Assembly: GCA_964242305.1 (NCBI GenBank)
Contig: CAXTBB010000008.1
Span: forward strand, 1 to 64,000
Length of the DNA: 64,000 nucleotides
Reading direction: 5' to 3'
Origin: DATLGB01 sp964242305
Lineage (GTDB): Bacteria > Actinomycetota > Thermoleophilia > Solirubrobacterales > Solirubrobacteraceae
The notes under the pieces were generated by a model. It saw only the letters and a program-made list of their open reading frames with translations, ran no database searches and had not been told where the DNA came from. Made by a program: the position numbers and the translations under genes. This document shows positions 24,700 through 32,182 of this stretch, piece after piece (the stretch's first letter is position 1; each line of letters opens with the position of its first letter).

Positions 24700-25566
24700 A
24701 TGAGCACGGTCGAGTCAGCCATCGATCGGATCGCCGCCGGCGGGGGCCGCCGCGTCGAGGGTCCGCGCGCGTTCACGGGCGAGGTCTCCCGCGCGCTGCA
24801 CCTGACCTGGACGCTGGCCTACCTCGAGTTCCGCCTGAAGTTCTTCGGTTCCGTGCTCGGCTACGTGTGGCAGCTCGGGCGCCCGCTGATGATGTTCGGC
24901 GTCCTCTACGTCGTGTTCGTGCCGATCCTGCACCAGGGCGACGGCATCCCGTACTACGCCGCGGCGCTGCTGACCGGGATCATGCTCTACCAGTTCTTCG
25001 GGGACTGCACCGGCGGCGCGGTGGGTGCCGTGCTCGGACGGGAGAACCTCGTCCGCAAGATCCACTTCCCCCGCATCGTGATCCCGCTCGCGGTGGTGGT
25101 CCAGTCGGCGCTGACGCTGGCCGTGAACTGCATCGCGGTCGCGCTCTTCATCGTCCTCCAGCAGGTCCCGGTCGAGGTCAACTGGCTGGCCGCCATCCCC
25201 GCGCTCGGGCTGCTGCTCGTCTACGTGACCGGGCTGTCGATGCTGCTGTCGTCGCTGTTCGTCCGCTACCGCGACGTCCAGCCGATCTGGGACGTGATCC
25301 TGCAGGCGTCCTTCTACGCGACCCCGATCCTCTACTCGATCGACAAGGTCCCCGACAGCGCCCGCCCGTTCCTGATGGCCTCACCGCTGGCGACCGTCGT
25401 TCAGCAGGTCCGCCACTCCATGTTCGATCCGTCCTCCCCGTCCGCCGCCGACGCGCTCGGAGGGCCGATCTACCTGGCCGTTCCCATCGGCATCACGATC
25501 GCGGTCTTCGCCCTCGGCTTCTGGGTCTTCAACCGCACCGCGCCTGCCGTCGCCGAAGAGCTTTAG
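24700..25566 (+). CDS. Polysaccharide ABC transporter permease (Wzm/TagG type)
   Basis: 288 aa, six membrane helices. The cytoplasmic start (LTWTLAYLEFRLKFFGSVLGYVWQLGRPL) is the usual ABC2_membrane entry of glycan exporters, followed by LVRKIHFPRIVIPL, SSLFVRYRDVQPIWDVILQASFYATPILYSID and the C-terminal helix. It should export undecaprenyl-linked glycan with the ATPase encoded 9 kb away at 34907-36166 on the other strand; no ATPase gene is adjacent, which is unusual. Confidence 0.88.
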   Translation: MSTVESAIDRIAAGGGRRVEGPRAFTGEVSRALHLTWTLAYLEFRLKFFGSVLGYVWQLGRPLMMFGVLYVVFVPILHQGDGIPYYAAALLTGIMLYQFFGDCTGGAVGAVLGRENLVRKIHFPRIVIPLAVVVQSALTLAVNCIAVALFIVLQQVPVEVNWLAAIPALGLLLVYVTGLSMLLSSLFVRYRDVQPIWDVILQASFYATPILYSIDKVPDSARPFLMASPLATVVQQVRHSMFDPSSPSAADALGGPIYLAVPIGITIAVFALGFWVFNRTAPAVAEEL

Positions 25567-25584
25567 CCTTTCGGTCCGACCCGG

Positions 25585-26337
25585 ATGCCGAAGCGCCTCG
25601 CCATTCTTCCTGCCTTCAACGAGTCCGGCGCGGTCGCCGCGACCGTCGCCGAGATCTTCGAGCACGCGCCTGAGTACGACGTGCTCGTCGTCGACGACGG
25701 CTCCACGGACGCCACCACCGACCGCGCCCGGACCGCCGGCGCGCGCGTGATCACCCTGCCGTTCAACCTGGGGATCGGGGGCGCGGTCCAGACGGGGTAC
25801 CAGTACGCGGACGACAACGGCTACGCCATCGCGGTCCAGGTCGACGCGGACGGCCAGCACGATCCCCGCCACATCACCGATCTCGAGGACGTGCTGCGCG
25901 GCGACCGTGAGCTCAACATGGTCACCGGTTCGCGCTTCCTGACCCGCGGGGACGGCTTCCGCAGCTCGGCGTCGCGCCGCGTCGGCATCCGCATCTTCGC
26001 CCGCGTCCTCTCGATGGTGGTGGGCCAGCCGGTGACCGACCCGACGAGCGGGTTCCGCATGGTCGATCGCAAGGGCATCGAGCTGTTCGCCCGCGACTAC
26101 CCGCGCGACTACCCCGAGGTCGAGGCCGTGCTGCTGCTGCACTTCCATCGTCTGCGCAGCCGGGAGGTCCCGGTCCGCATGCGCGAGCGCCTGACCGGCG
26201 TCTCCTCCATCAACGCCTCGCGCTCGGCGTACTACATGATCAAGGTGCTGCTGGCCGTGTTCGTCGGCCTGTTGCGCACGCGGCCGGTCGTCGAGCCCGG
26301 CGGTCCGCCCGCCGTCCAGGCGGAGCACGCGCTGTGA
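25585..26337 (+). CDS. GT2 glycosyltransferase (polyprenyl-phosphate sugar synthase-like)
   Basis: 250 aa. AILPAFNESGAVAATVAEIFEHAPEYDVLVVDDGSTDAT, AVQVDADGQHDPRHI (DxD) and DPTSGFRMVDRKGIELFARDYPRDYPEVEAVLL are typical of DPM-like GT2 enzymes. It has no membrane tail, but a DUF2304 protein follows directly (GTGA overlap), a pair seen widely; such a pair probably moves a sugar to polyprenyl phosphate. TAGCCT (25564-25569) overlaps the preceding stop 15 nt upstream, so a short leader is possible. Confidence 0.88.
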   Translation: MPKRLAILPAFNESGAVAATVAEIFEHAPEYDVLVVDDGSTDATTDRARTAGARVITLPFNLGIGGAVQTGYQYADDNGYAIAVQVDADGQHDPRHITDLEDVLRGDRELNMVTGSRFLTRGDGFRSSASRRVGIRIFARVLSMVVGQPVTDPTSGFRMVDRKGIELFARDYPRDYPEVEAVLLLHFHRLRSREVPVRMRERLTGVSSINASRSAYYMIKVLLAVFVGLLRTRPVVEPGGPPAVQAEHAL

Positions 26338-26720
26338 GACTGCAGCTGATCTCCGTCGTGATCGCGAGCGGCGGGCTCCTGCTCGTGTTCGAGCTCGTCC
26401 GCCGGCGGCGCCTGATGGAGCGCTACGCGCTGCTGTGGCTGTTCGCGGCCACCGTGCTGCTGCTGTTCGCGGCCTGGTCGGACGCGCTGCGGCTGCTGGC
26501 CAAGGTCACGGGCGTCCAGTACGGGCCGTCGGCGCTGTTCGCGATCGCCCTCGGGTTCATGCTCGTCCTGATGCTGCACTTCTCGCTGGTGATCTCCCGG
26601 CTGGCCGACCAGAACCGGGTGCTCGCGCAGCGGCTGGCCATGCTGCAGGAGCGCGTCGAGGCGCTCGCGACCGAGCAGCCTGAAGGCGTCCCCGCACCGG
26701 ACGACGCGCCGCGGGCTTGA
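26334..26720 (+). CDS. DUF2304 membrane protein
   Basis: 128 aa from GTG 26334. Three membrane helices (LISVVIASGGLLLVFEL, ALLWLFAATVLLLFAAW, LFAIALGFMLVLMLHFSLVI) with the RRRRLMERYALLW loop of DUF2304, then a coiled-coil tail (RVLAQRLAMLQERVEAL). It probably anchors or assists the GT2 enzyme encoded just before. GTGA before and TTGA after join the three genes. Confidence 0.88.
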   Translation: MRLQLISVVIASGGLLLVFELVRRRRLMERYALLWLFAATVLLLFAAWSDALRLLAKVTGVQYGPSALFAIALGFMLVLMLHFSLVISRLADQNRVLAQRLAMLQERVEALATEQPEGVPAPDDAPRA

Positions 26721-27712
26721 CGGCGCTCGCCGTCGTCGTCGTCGCGCACGACAGCGCCGCCGAGCTCGCCGACGCCCTCCCGCCGCTGGTCGGCCAGCTG
26801 CGCGACGGCGACGAGCTGGTCATCGTCGACAGCGCCTCGACCGACGACCCGGGTGCCTCGCTGCCGGCGCGCGCGCGGCTGATCCGCTTCGACGACAACG
26901 TCGGCTTCGCGGGCGGCGCGGCGGCCGGCGCCGCCGCGACCCGCGCCCCGCTCCTGTTCTTCCTCAACCCGGACGCGGTCGTCGCCGACGGCTGTCTCGA
27001 CGCCCTCCGCGAGGCTCCGGCCGGCTGGGGCGCGTGGCAGGCGCTCGTCACCCTGCCCGGCGGGGAGACCGTGAACACCGCCGGCAACGACGCGCACTGG
27101 CTCGGGGTGGGCTGGGCGGGACGGCTGGGACGGCCGGTCGCCGAGATCGGCACCGAGCCCGCCGAGGTCGGCTTCGCCAGCGGGGCCGCGCTCGTCGTCC
27201 GGCGCGAGGCCTACGACGCGATCGGCGGCTTCGACCCGAGCTACTTCATGTACGGCGAGGACCTCGACCTGTCGCTGCGGTTGCGGCTCGCCGGACGGGG
27301 CGTCGGCATCGTGCCGGCGGCCCGCGTCGAGCACGGCTACCACTTCGTCAAGGGCGACTACAAGTGGTTTAACCTCGAGCGCAACCGGGCCTGGACCGTG
27401 CTCGCCACCTACCCGACGGCGCTGCTGCTGCGGCTCGCGCCCGCGCTGCTCGCCTTCGAGCTCGCCCTGCTGGTGATCGCCGCGCGCGACGGGTGGTTGG
27501 GAGCCAAGCTGCGCGCCCAGGCCGCCGCGCTGCGGACGCTGCCGGTGGCCCTCGGCCGCCGCCGGCGCGTGCAGCGGGAGCGGCGCATCGGCGCCGCGGC
27601 GTTCGCGGCGGCGCTGACCGCGGAGCTCGAGTCTCCGTACCTCTCGGCCCCGCCGGTCGCCGCCCGCGCGCAGGCGGCCTACTGGCGGGCCGTGTCGCGG
27701 ACACTGCGCTAG
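26717..27712 (+). CDS. GT2 glycosyltransferase (rhamnosyltransferase-like)
   Basis: 331 aa, starting at TTG 26717 in a TTGA overlap with the DUF2304 gene. It has LAVVVVAHDSAAELADALPPL, IVDSASTDD, GFAGGAAAGAAATRAPLLFFLNPDAVV and GGFDPSYFMYGEDLDLSLRL, the GT-A motifs of WcaA/WbbL-type transferases. The C-terminal part (LLLRLAPALLAFELALLVIAARDG) is an amphipathic or membrane-associated helix region. Acceptor unknown; surface glycan assembly at the inner face of the membrane is inferred. Confidence 0.87.
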   Translation: MTALAVVVVAHDSAAELADALPPLVGQLRDGDELVIVDSASTDDPGASLPARARLIRFDDNVGFAGGAAAGAAATRAPLLFFLNPDAVVADGCLDALREAPAGWGAWQALVTLPGGETVNTAGNDAHWLGVGWAGRLGRPVAEIGTEPAEVGFASGAALVVRREAYDAIGGFDPSYFMYGEDLDLSLRLRLAGRGVGIVPAARVEHGYHFVKGDYKWFNLERNRAWTVLATYPTALLLRLAPALLAFELALLVIAARDGWLGAKLRAQAAALRTLPVALGRRRRVQRERRIGAAAFAAALTAELESPYLSAPPVAARAQAAYWRAVSRTLR

Positions 27713-29137
27713 ATGCCGTCCGCCGGCACGCCTGACGAGGTGACGCTCGCCGGCCGCGGCGCGGTCGTCACGGTGGTCGCGCAGACCGTGGCCCGGGCGG
27801 CGACCATCGTCGTGGTGCTCGGCTCGACCGCGATCGTCACGCGGACGCTGTCGATCTCGCACTACGCCGACTGGGTCACCGTCCTGTCGCTGATGGCCAT
27901 GTCCGGCGTGCTGCTCGACCCGGCGCTCTCGCCCGTGCTGGTCCGGCGGCTGCTGCAGGACCCCGCCGGCTCGCCGCGGCCGGGCACGGTGCTCCGGGTC
28001 CGGCTCGGGCTCGCGGCGGTGGCGGTCGTCCTCGTCATCGGGCTGGCCGCGCTGGCCCGCGGCGCCGACGCGGCGCTGCTGGCCGCGGTCATCGCGTCCC
28101 AGCTGGTGCCGCGGGCGGTGTCGATGAACAGCGGCGCCTACCTGCAGGCGGATCAGCGCCTGCATCGCCAGACCGTGCTCGAGGCTCTCGCCGCCGCCCT
28201 GGCGCTGGCGGGCGTCGGCCTCACCGCCGCGCTCGACGCGCCGGCCGTCGTGATCGGGCTCGCGGCCTATCCAGGCCCCGGGCTCGTGCTGATGGCCTTC
28301 ATGCTCCGCGAGCTGGGACGGACGCCGAGCGCGCGCCTCCCGCCGCCGGGGCCGGACGCCGACCGGATGCGCTCGGTGATCCGGGAGGTGACGCCGCTGG
28401 CCGGCGCGCTGCTCATCGGCGCGCTCTACGCGCGCGTCGACGTCCTCTTCGTCAACGCCGCCGTCGGCGAGCGGACCGTGGCGAGCTACCTGTTCGCGTT
28501 CCAGTTCGCCGAGCAGCTGCTCGTCTTCGGCGCCATCATCGCCTCGGCCGCCATTCCCCTGCTGGCCGCCCGCGGAGCCAGCCGCCTGCTCGAGGACGTG
28601 TCCGTCCAGGAGATGCTCGTCGCGCTGACCGCGACGGGGACGCTGCTCACCGCGGTGACGATCGTCGCCTCCGATCCGTTCGTCAGCCTGATCGGCGGGC
28701 CCGGGCTCTCCGGCGCGACGCGGTCCCTCGTGCTGCTGGCGCCCCTCGCGGCCGTGCTCCTGCTGGCGACGACCCTCGGCTCGGCGTACATCGCCGAGGG
28801 TCGCGGCGGCGCCTACCTGCGCTTCAACGTCGCCGCGTTCGCGTTCAACGTGATCGGCAACGCGGCGCTGACCCTGCCCTTCGGGGTGGGCGCGGCGGCA
28901 CGGCTCACGTGGGGGACGGAGCTGGTCGCGGCCGGGCTTGCAGCCGCCCCTCTGGCGCACGCCGGACGGCGCACGGCGCTCCGCCTCGCCGGCCTGATTG
29001 CGATCGCCGTGGCCGCCTCGGAGGTGGCCGCCGCCGGCGCCTCGCACGTCGTCACGGCGCTGGCGACCGTCGCCGTCGTACTCGCGCTCGCCGCCGGGCC
29101 GATGCGGCGGGTCGCCCTCGCCGCACGCCGAACCTAG
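27713..29137 (+). CDS. Oligosaccharide flippase family protein (Wzx-like)
   Basis: 474 aa, about 12-14 membrane helices. The MOP/MATE-like N-terminal half (TVARAATIVVVLGSTAIVTRTLSISHYADWVTVLSLMAMSG) and polysaccharide-synthase features (VDVLFVNAAVGERTVASYLFAFQFAEQLLVF) support a lipid-linked glycan flippase. ATG follows the TAG of the GT2 gene with no gap. Its own stop TAG begins the TAGGAT element of the next gene. A second flippase is encoded at 52355-53803. Confidence 0.85.
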   Translation: MPSAGTPDEVTLAGRGAVVTVVAQTVARAATIVVVLGSTAIVTRTLSISHYADWVTVLSLMAMSGVLLDPALSPVLVRRLLQDPAGSPRPGTVLRVRLGLAAVAVVLVIGLAALARGADAALLAAVIASQLVPRAVSMNSGAYLQADQRLHRQTVLEALAAALALAGVGLTAALDAPAVVIGLAAYPGPGLVLMAFMLRELGRTPSARLPPPGPDADRMRSVIREVTPLAGALLIGALYARVDVLFVNAAVGERTVASYLFAFQFAEQLLVFGAIIASAAIPLLAARGASRLLEDVSVQEMLVALTATGTLLTAVTIVASDPFVSLIGGPGLSGATRSLVLLAPLAAVLLLATTLGSAYIAEGRGGAYLRFNVAAFAFNVIGNAALTLPFGVGAAARLTWGTELVAAGLAAAPLAHAGRRTALRLAGLIAIAVAASEVAAAGASHVVTALATVAVVLALAAGPMRRVALAARRT

Positions 29138-29140
29138 GAT
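29135..29140 (+). promoter_or_regulatory. -10 element (TAGGAT) overlapping a stop codon
   Basis: TAGGAT, 7 nt before ATG 29148; TAG is the stop of the flippase gene. Confidence 0.55.
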
Positions 29141-29147
29141 CACCGCG

Positions 29148-30614
29148 ATGCCGCGGCCGCTGCTCCTTCTGTTGCCCGTCGTCCTGCTGTGCAGCACCAT
29201 CTGGTCGGTCTGGAACCCGCTGTGGCAGACGACGGACGAGCCCCAGCACTTCGGCTACGTGGAATCGCTGGCTGAGCTTGGCCATCGACCCAACGGCCAC
29301 GCCGCTGGACAGTTGAAGTCGGCCGGAGACGTCTCCACGGTCACGAAGCGCACCGAGATCGCCACCAACGAGGCGCCGGTCGCGTTCGACCTGTACGCCC
29401 GCCCGCCCTGGAGCGAGCTGGCGGAACGCCGCTACGAGCGGACCGCACGCGTCGGCCCGCGCGACAACGGCGGCGGCAGAACCGGCGCCTCGTCGTATCC
29501 ACCGCTCTACTACGCGCTCGAGACCTTGCCCTACCGGGCCGCCTCGGGCGCCACCGCGCTCGATCGCGCGTACGTGATGCGGTGGTTCTCCGGCCTCTGG
29601 GCACTCGTCTCCGCCGTGGGCGGCTGGCTGCTCGTCGGCGAGGTGCTCGGCCGGCGCCGCCTGCCTCAGCTGGCCGGGGCGGCGACGCTCGGGCTGTGGC
29701 CGATGATCCTCTACCTGTCCGCCGCGATCAACCCCGACGCGATGCTGACGGCGATGTCCGCCCTCGCGCTGTGGCAGATGGTCCGGATCGCGCGGCGCGG
29801 GACGGCGCTGTGGACCTCCGTCGCGCTGCTGGTGACCGTCGGCGCGGCCGCCGCCGCCAAGGTGTCCGGCGCGGCGCTCGCGCCCGCAGCCCTGTTCGTC
29901 ATCGTCGCCGGATTGCCCGCCGTCCGGACCCGGACGCGTGATCGAGCACGACCGCTCCTGCTCCTCGCCGTGGCGCTCCTCGTCGTCCCGCTGCTCGTGC
30001 TCCTGGCCGCGAGCGGCGCGGGGATCCTCCCGGCGCAGCTCGATGCCGTCGTGAACTTCCGACCGGACCTCCACGGCTTCGCGTCCTACCTGTGGCAGTT
30101 CTACCTGCCCAGGCTCGGCTTCATGGACCGGCAGAACTTCATGTATCCGGTCATCTCCCACCTGCCGGTCTACAACCTCTGGTTCGGTATGTCGTGGGGC
30201 ACGTTCGGCTGGAACGACATCTGGTTCCCGCGCTGGGTGTACTGGATCTTCTTCGTGCTGTCGCTCACCGTCCTGACCGGCGCCGGCGTCGCGGCGGTCC
30301 GCGCTCGGCGCCACGGGCGTGACGGCGTTGACCGCGGCTCCGCTGCGGCCACCATCGCACTCGCCATCGCGGCCCTCGGCGTCCTCACCGGCGTGCACCT
30401 ACAGGACTACTCGAACGGGGTCGACAACCTCATCCCGTTCGCTCAGGGGCGCTACCTGTTCCCCGTCGCCGGGATCGGCGCCGTGGCCGTCGCGGCGGCG
30501 GTGAGCGCGGTGCCCGCGCGCCTGCGCGCCGCCGCCGCCGGAGCCTGGCTGGGCTTCCTGATCGTCTTCCAAGTAGCCGCGCTGGCCCTGCTCGCCACCC
30601 GGTTCTATGCGTAG
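29148..30614 (+). CDS. DUF2142-like polytopic membrane protein (stand-alone membrane half)
   Basis: 488 aa, about 11-12 helices. The first loop has WNPLWQTTDEPQHFGYVESLAELG, the acidic loop found in DUF2142 and other GT-C-like proteins, and SSYPPLYYALETLPYRAA. C-terminus LALLATRFYA. It resembles the C-terminal 500 residues of the 41479-43566 protein (VPDEPAHFAYVQ, NPPLYYLAEVPVYA, LLTVNRFYA). A GT-C-type glycosyltransferase or lipid-linked sugar handling role is inferred. The following gene encodes the soluble half that is fused in the paralogue. Confidence 0.8.
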   Translation: MPRPLLLLLPVVLLCSTIWSVWNPLWQTTDEPQHFGYVESLAELGHRPNGHAAGQLKSAGDVSTVTKRTEIATNEAPVAFDLYARPPWSELAERRYERTARVGPRDNGGGRTGASSYPPLYYALETLPYRAASGATALDRAYVMRWFSGLWALVSAVGGWLLVGEVLGRRRLPQLAGAATLGLWPMILYLSAAINPDAMLTAMSALALWQMVRIARRGTALWTSVALLVTVGAAAAAKVSGAALAPAALFVIVAGLPAVRTRTRDRARPLLLLAVALLVVPLLVLLAASGAGILPAQLDAVVNFRPDLHGFASYLWQFYLPRLGFMDRQNFMYPVISHLPVYNLWFGMSWGTFGWNDIWFPRWVYWIFFVLSLTVLTGAGVAAVRARRHGRDGVDRGSAAATIALAIAALGVLTGVHLQDYSNGVDNLIPFAQGRYLFPVAGIGAVAVAAAVSAVPARLRAAAAGAWLGFLIVFQVAALALLATRFYA

Positions 30615-31296
30615 ACCGGCCGTCGCCGCTGCCGTAGGCCTCGTGACCGTCATGCTGATCGGGCTCGGGGTGATCCTCGACCGGGCCCTGGCGGGCGGGG
30701 AGACGGACGCGAACCGGCCCGGCGTGGTGGCCTCGCGCGTCGTCGCCACGCTCGATCCCGGCCGGCGGCTGTGCCAGCGGCCGCTGGATCTCGATCGCCG
30801 CGCGCCGCGCCTCGGCGTCGCCCTCGACAACGGCGGCCTGCCCGGGCCCGCGCTCGACATCACCGTCACCGACCTGGCCGACGGGCGCGTGCTGGACCGG
30901 GAGCCGATCGCCGCCGGTTGGGCGCTCGCGCCCGGCGCGTACTACGGCTTCCAGCTCCGGCGTCCGCTCCCCGGCAACCGGACGGTCGCGGTGTGCGCGC
31001 GCAACGTCGGCGACCGGCCGGTCGGGCTGGTCGGCAAGGCGTCGATCACGGACAGCGCCATCTACGCGGGCACCAGGTCGCTGCGCAGGGACTGGGCGGT
31101 CTACTTCCCGCTGGCTCCGGACGAGCGGCGCAGCTACGTGCGCATGCTCCCGGACATCTTCCGGCGCGCGGCGGTGCTGCGGCCGGGCGTCGTCTCCGCC
31201 GCGACCTACGCCGTCCTGGCGATCCTGCTGCTCGTCGGCGGCCCGCTGCTGCTGTGGCGCGCGGTCACGCGGGCGTCGGAGGAGCCGGAGGCCTGA
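30607..31296 (+). CDS. Membrane-anchored beta-domain protein, partner of the DUF2142-like protein
   Basis: 229 aa. N-terminal helix (AVAAAVGLVTVMLIGLGVIL), an extracytoplasmic probably beta-sandwich domain (ATLDPGRRLCQRPLDL, GRVLDREPIAAGW, NRTVAVCARNVGDRPVGLVGKASITDS) and a C-terminal helix (AATYAVLAILLLVGGPLLLW). It matches the N-terminal region of the 41479-43566 protein in layout and details (Cys-Gln-Arg near the start; a late Val-Cys-Arg/Ala-Arg strand). It overlaps the preceding gene by 8 bp and converges on the methyltransferase gene with a 32-bp overlap. Confidence 0.7.
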   Translation: MRRPAVAAAVGLVTVMLIGLGVILDRALAGGETDANRPGVVASRVVATLDPGRRLCQRPLDLDRRAPRLGVALDNGGLPGPALDITVTDLADGRVLDREPIAAGWALAPGAYYGFQLRRPLPGNRTVAVCARNVGDRPVGLVGKASITDSAIYAGTRSLRRDWAVYFPLAPDERRSYVRMLPDIFRRAAVLRPGVVSAATYAVLAILLLVGGPLLLWRAVTRASEEPEA

Positions 31297-32182
31297 GCGC
31301 GAGCTCGAGACGCAGGCGCGCCGTCTCGGCCTTCTCGGCGGCGAGCTCGCGCTCGAGACCGGTGACCAGGGCGTCGACGCCGCGCGCGTGGCGCTCCAGC
31401 TCGTCGCGCGCCCGTAACACGGCGAGGTAGAGGTCCAAGCGGTTGCGCTCCATGCGGTCGAGCAGGCCAAGCTCGTGCAGCGGGTCCAGCAGCGCGCGGA
31501 TCGCGCCGGCCTGAGCACCGTCGCGGGCGAAGATGACCCCCATCCCGAAGATGGCCGGGATGCGGCGGAACTCGAGGTCGTCGCGCTCGGCGAGGAACTC
31601 CTCCACGGCGGTCAGCACGCCGTTGCGCGGGCCACCCTCATCAAGGGCCCAGGCGAACGCTCCCTCCCCGCGGAACCCGCCGACGGGCTGGAGCTGGGTC
31701 TGCTCGGGCACGGCGCCGAAGGCGTAGTCGAACGGCTGCCGGTGCTCGGCGGGGACGTCGTCGGGGGCGTAGTACGAGTCGCGGCGGCCGGCGGGCCAGC
31801 TGACGTCGTGCAGCACGGCCACCGGTGCCGGCGCATCGGCGAACAGCGCGCGCAGCTCAGCGGAGACGACGTGCCAGTTGTGGTCACCGTCGACCACGGC
31901 GAGGTCGAAGCGCCCCAGGCCGGCGAGGGCGCCCGGGCTCTTGCCCTGCGTGAGGTCCAGGCGCCCCTGGTCGGCGAGCGCGAGCAGCGTGGTGCTGGGC
32001 TGCGGCTCGACGCAGTGCAGCTCGGCCCCGTTCGCGCCCGCCCAGTCGGCCAGCGCCTCGGTGAGCTGACCGCCCTCGACACCGACCTCGACGATCCGCT
32101 CCGGCCCGACGATGTCCAGCAGCGGGAGGATGATCGAGGTGAACTCGGCCAGGGAGTGCAGGAGCAGCGGGCGCTCGCTCAT
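31265..32182 (-). CDS. Class I SAM methyltransferase with C-terminal coiled coil
   Basis: 305 aa from ATG 32182, in an ATGA overlap with the HAD gene. Core: PERIVEVGVEGGQLTEALADWA, LHCVEPQPSTTLL, FDLAVVDGDHNWHVVSAELRALFAD and PVAVLHDVSWPAGRRDSYY, a layout like CmcI/cephalosporin-hydroxylase-type methyltransferases. The last about 60 residues are a charged coiled coil (DELERHARGVDALVTGLERELAAEKAE), common in glycan-cluster enzymes that work in complexes. Substrate unknown. Confidence 0.8.
   Translation of the reverse strand: MSERPLLLHSLAEFTSIILPLLDIVGPERIVEVGVEGGQLTEALADWAGANGAELHCVEPQPSTTLLALADQGRLDLTQGKSPGALAGLGRFDLAVVDGDHNWHVVSAELRALFADAPAPVAVLHDVSWPAGRRDSYYAPDDVPAEHRQPFDYAFGAVPEQTQLQPVGGFRGEGAFAWALDEGGPRNGVLTAVEEFLAERDDLEFRRIPAIFGMGVIFARDGAQAGAIRALLDPLHELGLLDRMERNRLDLYLAVLRARDELERHARGVDALVTGLERELAAEKAETARLRLELALRPPAPPTPA

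Noticed and set aside
26423..29200. A very long antisense open frame across three glycan genes (and similar ones at 2155-3102, 5586-7025, 32284-35022)
   Set aside because: Arg/Gly/His-rich or Asp/Glu/Gln/His/Arg-rich translations with no domain; they are by-products of strong third-position G/C in the real genes on the other strand.
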